Under the pieces are notes generated by a model. The model ran no database searches. It saw only the letters and a program-made list of their open reading frames with translations, and was not told the origin of the DNA. A stretch of 7,056 nt of DNA from JASFQI01 sp050115555 (GTDB taxonomy: Bacteria > Desulfobacterota > DSM-4660 > Desulfatiglandales > HGW-15): contig JASFQI010000261.1 of the NCBI GenBank assembly GCA_050115555.1, positions 1-7,056 on the forward strand. Reading direction: 5' to 3'. Position 1 is the stretch's first letter, and each line of letters begins with the position of its first letter. The position numbers were made by a program, and so were the translations under genes. Below, in pieces: positions 6,098-7,056 of this stretch.

Positions 6098-7056
6098 TTA
6101 CGTGAAGCGCTCGAGCACGTCCTGCGGAACACGGAAGACCGCATAGCCGTCCTTCGTGTTGACCGCATTTTCCCGCAAGGCCTTTTGAAACGAGCGCTCC
6201 TTCTTCTGCCTCCCCGCCCACGCGAGATGCTCCGCGTTTTCCTTCGGCAGGGGTTCCCGCTCCAGGTACCCTGCCTCCTCGGCCCCGGCTACGATCTCTT
6301 CGCCCGTCTCCGTCCGAATGATCAGGGTGTTCCACCCGGGCCGTCCCTCGAACATCCCTACGGACACGTCGGCCCACTCCGAGGTCAGGTCCGGGCAGAA
6401 GAAACAGGTCTCCGGGATGAGGGGCCTCACCTCCTTCAAGGGGATCTCCAGGGTTTCATCGCCCACATACACCTGAAGAAGGTCCGCCGGCGGCGGAGGG
6501 ATGTCCATCCCCGTCACGCGGGAGAGATTCACACGTCCGGAAAGGAAAGCTATCAGGGAGCGGGGGTCAAGTGCCCAGTTGCAGAAAAGCCCCACGGCCA
6601 GGGACACGGGATCGAAAAAGTCCTCCCGACCCAGGGGATTGCCTTTCATCTGGGCCACGGCCGTCATCTGGCAGGGCGTTCCCACCACACCCAGCCGTCG
6701 GTTTCCGGCTCGCACCGCCCGATTCATGGCAGCCAGGGTGGGGGCGGCCGTGAACTTGCTGGACGCACACGAAAGGATCTCATCCTCCGTATGGACCACG
6801 CGGGGGGACGGCCACAAACCCTCGCGATCCGTGAGAACAGCCGCCTCGATCGCATCGGCGCGAAGGGCAAATGCCATCAGCGCACTGACCGTGCCCCCTC
6901 CCTGATATCGATGTCCGGAAAGCTCTGCACCGGCACGAGCCGAGTGAAGCGAACGATAGGTCCCGAGGTCGAGACCTTCGTAAGCCTGCCCTTGAAGCTT
7001 TAGCGATAGCTCATCCAGGTCCACCTCGATCTTGGGACAGTGCGCGAAGCATCGCC
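6098..7056 (-). CDS. Coenzyme F420 hydrogenase/dehydrogenase beta subunit (FrhB) family protein, N-terminus missing
   Basis: The frame is open to the window edge, giving 319 residues and a TAA stop at 6100-6098. A GTG at 7024 could serve as a start, but the codons before it read RCFAHCPKIEVD, the tail of a Cys-x3-Cys-Pro ferredoxin-type [4Fe-4S] motif, so the gene continues upstream. FrhB-family features follow: GGGTVSALMAFAL, SSKFTAAPTLAAMNRA, VVGTPCQMTAV (Cys codon 6671-6673), GLFCNW (Cys codon 6581-6583) and CFFCPDLTSEWADVSVG (Cys codons from 6406 and 6397). These proteins bind FAD and an iron-sulfur cluster and move electrons between F420, ferredoxin or other carriers. In bacteria without F420 the partner is usually unknown. 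Its position upstream of the racemase-family gene suggests a two-gene unit. Confidence 0.85.
   Translation of the reverse strand, partial: RCFAHCPKIEVDLDELSLKLQGQAYEGLDLGTYRSLHSARAGAELSGHRYQGGGTVSALMAFALRADAIEAAVLTDREGLWPSPRVVHTEDEILSCASSKFTAAPTLAAMNRAVRAGNRRLGVVGTPCQMTAVAQMKGNPLGREDFFDPVSLAVGLFCNWALDPRSLIAFLSGRVNLSRVTGMDIPPPPADLLQVYVGDETLEIPLKEVRPLIPETCFFCPDLTSEWADVSVGMFEGRPGWNTLIIRTETGEEIVAGAEEAGYLEREPLPKENAEHLAWAGRQKKERSFQKALRENAVNTKDGYAVFRVPQDVLERFT

Noticed and set aside
5598..6146. 182-residue open frame on the + strand across the racemase-family gene
   Set aside because: It overlaps a gene with both catalytic cysteines and a strong ribosome-binding site, and has no recognisable features of its own.

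Overview
The window looks like chromosomal DNA of a GC-rich, strictly anaerobic bacterium, most likely a sulfate-reducing or syntrophic deltaproteobacterium (Desulfobacterota). That guess rests on three things: a tungsten-type aldehyde:ferredoxin oxidoreductase (AOR) tail at one edge, an FrhB-family iron-sulfur flavoprotein at the other, and a fused LivM-LivG branched-chain amino-acid transporter protein between them. No taxon can be fixed from the sequence alone.

Layout. Bases 1-289 (+) are the C-terminus of an AOR-family protein whose body lies upstream. After a 93-base gap with a weak candidate promoter comes a complete branched-chain amino-acid-type (HAAT/Liv) ABC importer on the + strand: periplasmic binding protein (383-1543), a perfect 15-bp hairpin (1553-1589), LivH permease (1640-2569), a LivM permease fused to a LivG ATPase (2569-4467), and LivF ATPase (4475-5212). 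The last three are very tightly packed (1-base overlap, then a 7-base gap) and surely co-transcribed. On the - strand, convergent with the transporter, are an Asp/Glu racemase superfamily protein (6011-5283) and, upstream of it, an FrhB-family protein (7056-6098) whose N-terminus runs off the window.

How the parts work together. The binding protein captures a ligand in the periplasm, LivH and the LivM half form the membrane channel, and the LivG half and LivF hydrolyse ATP. Ligand-site-like motifs resemble those of LIV-binding proteins, but the true substrate (branched-chain amino acid, other amino acid, or an aromatic or other acid) cannot be read from the sequence. The AOR and FrhB proteins point to low-potential electron chemistry nearby, but a joint pathway is only an inference from proximity.

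I found no mobile element, CRISPR array, RNA gene or clearly new system. The points most worth a second look are the LivM-LivG fusion with a plausible internal start for a free LivG, the altered ABC signature motif in that LivG half, the hairpin placed after the binding-protein gene, and the cysteine pattern showing that the FrhB-like gene continues past the window edge.
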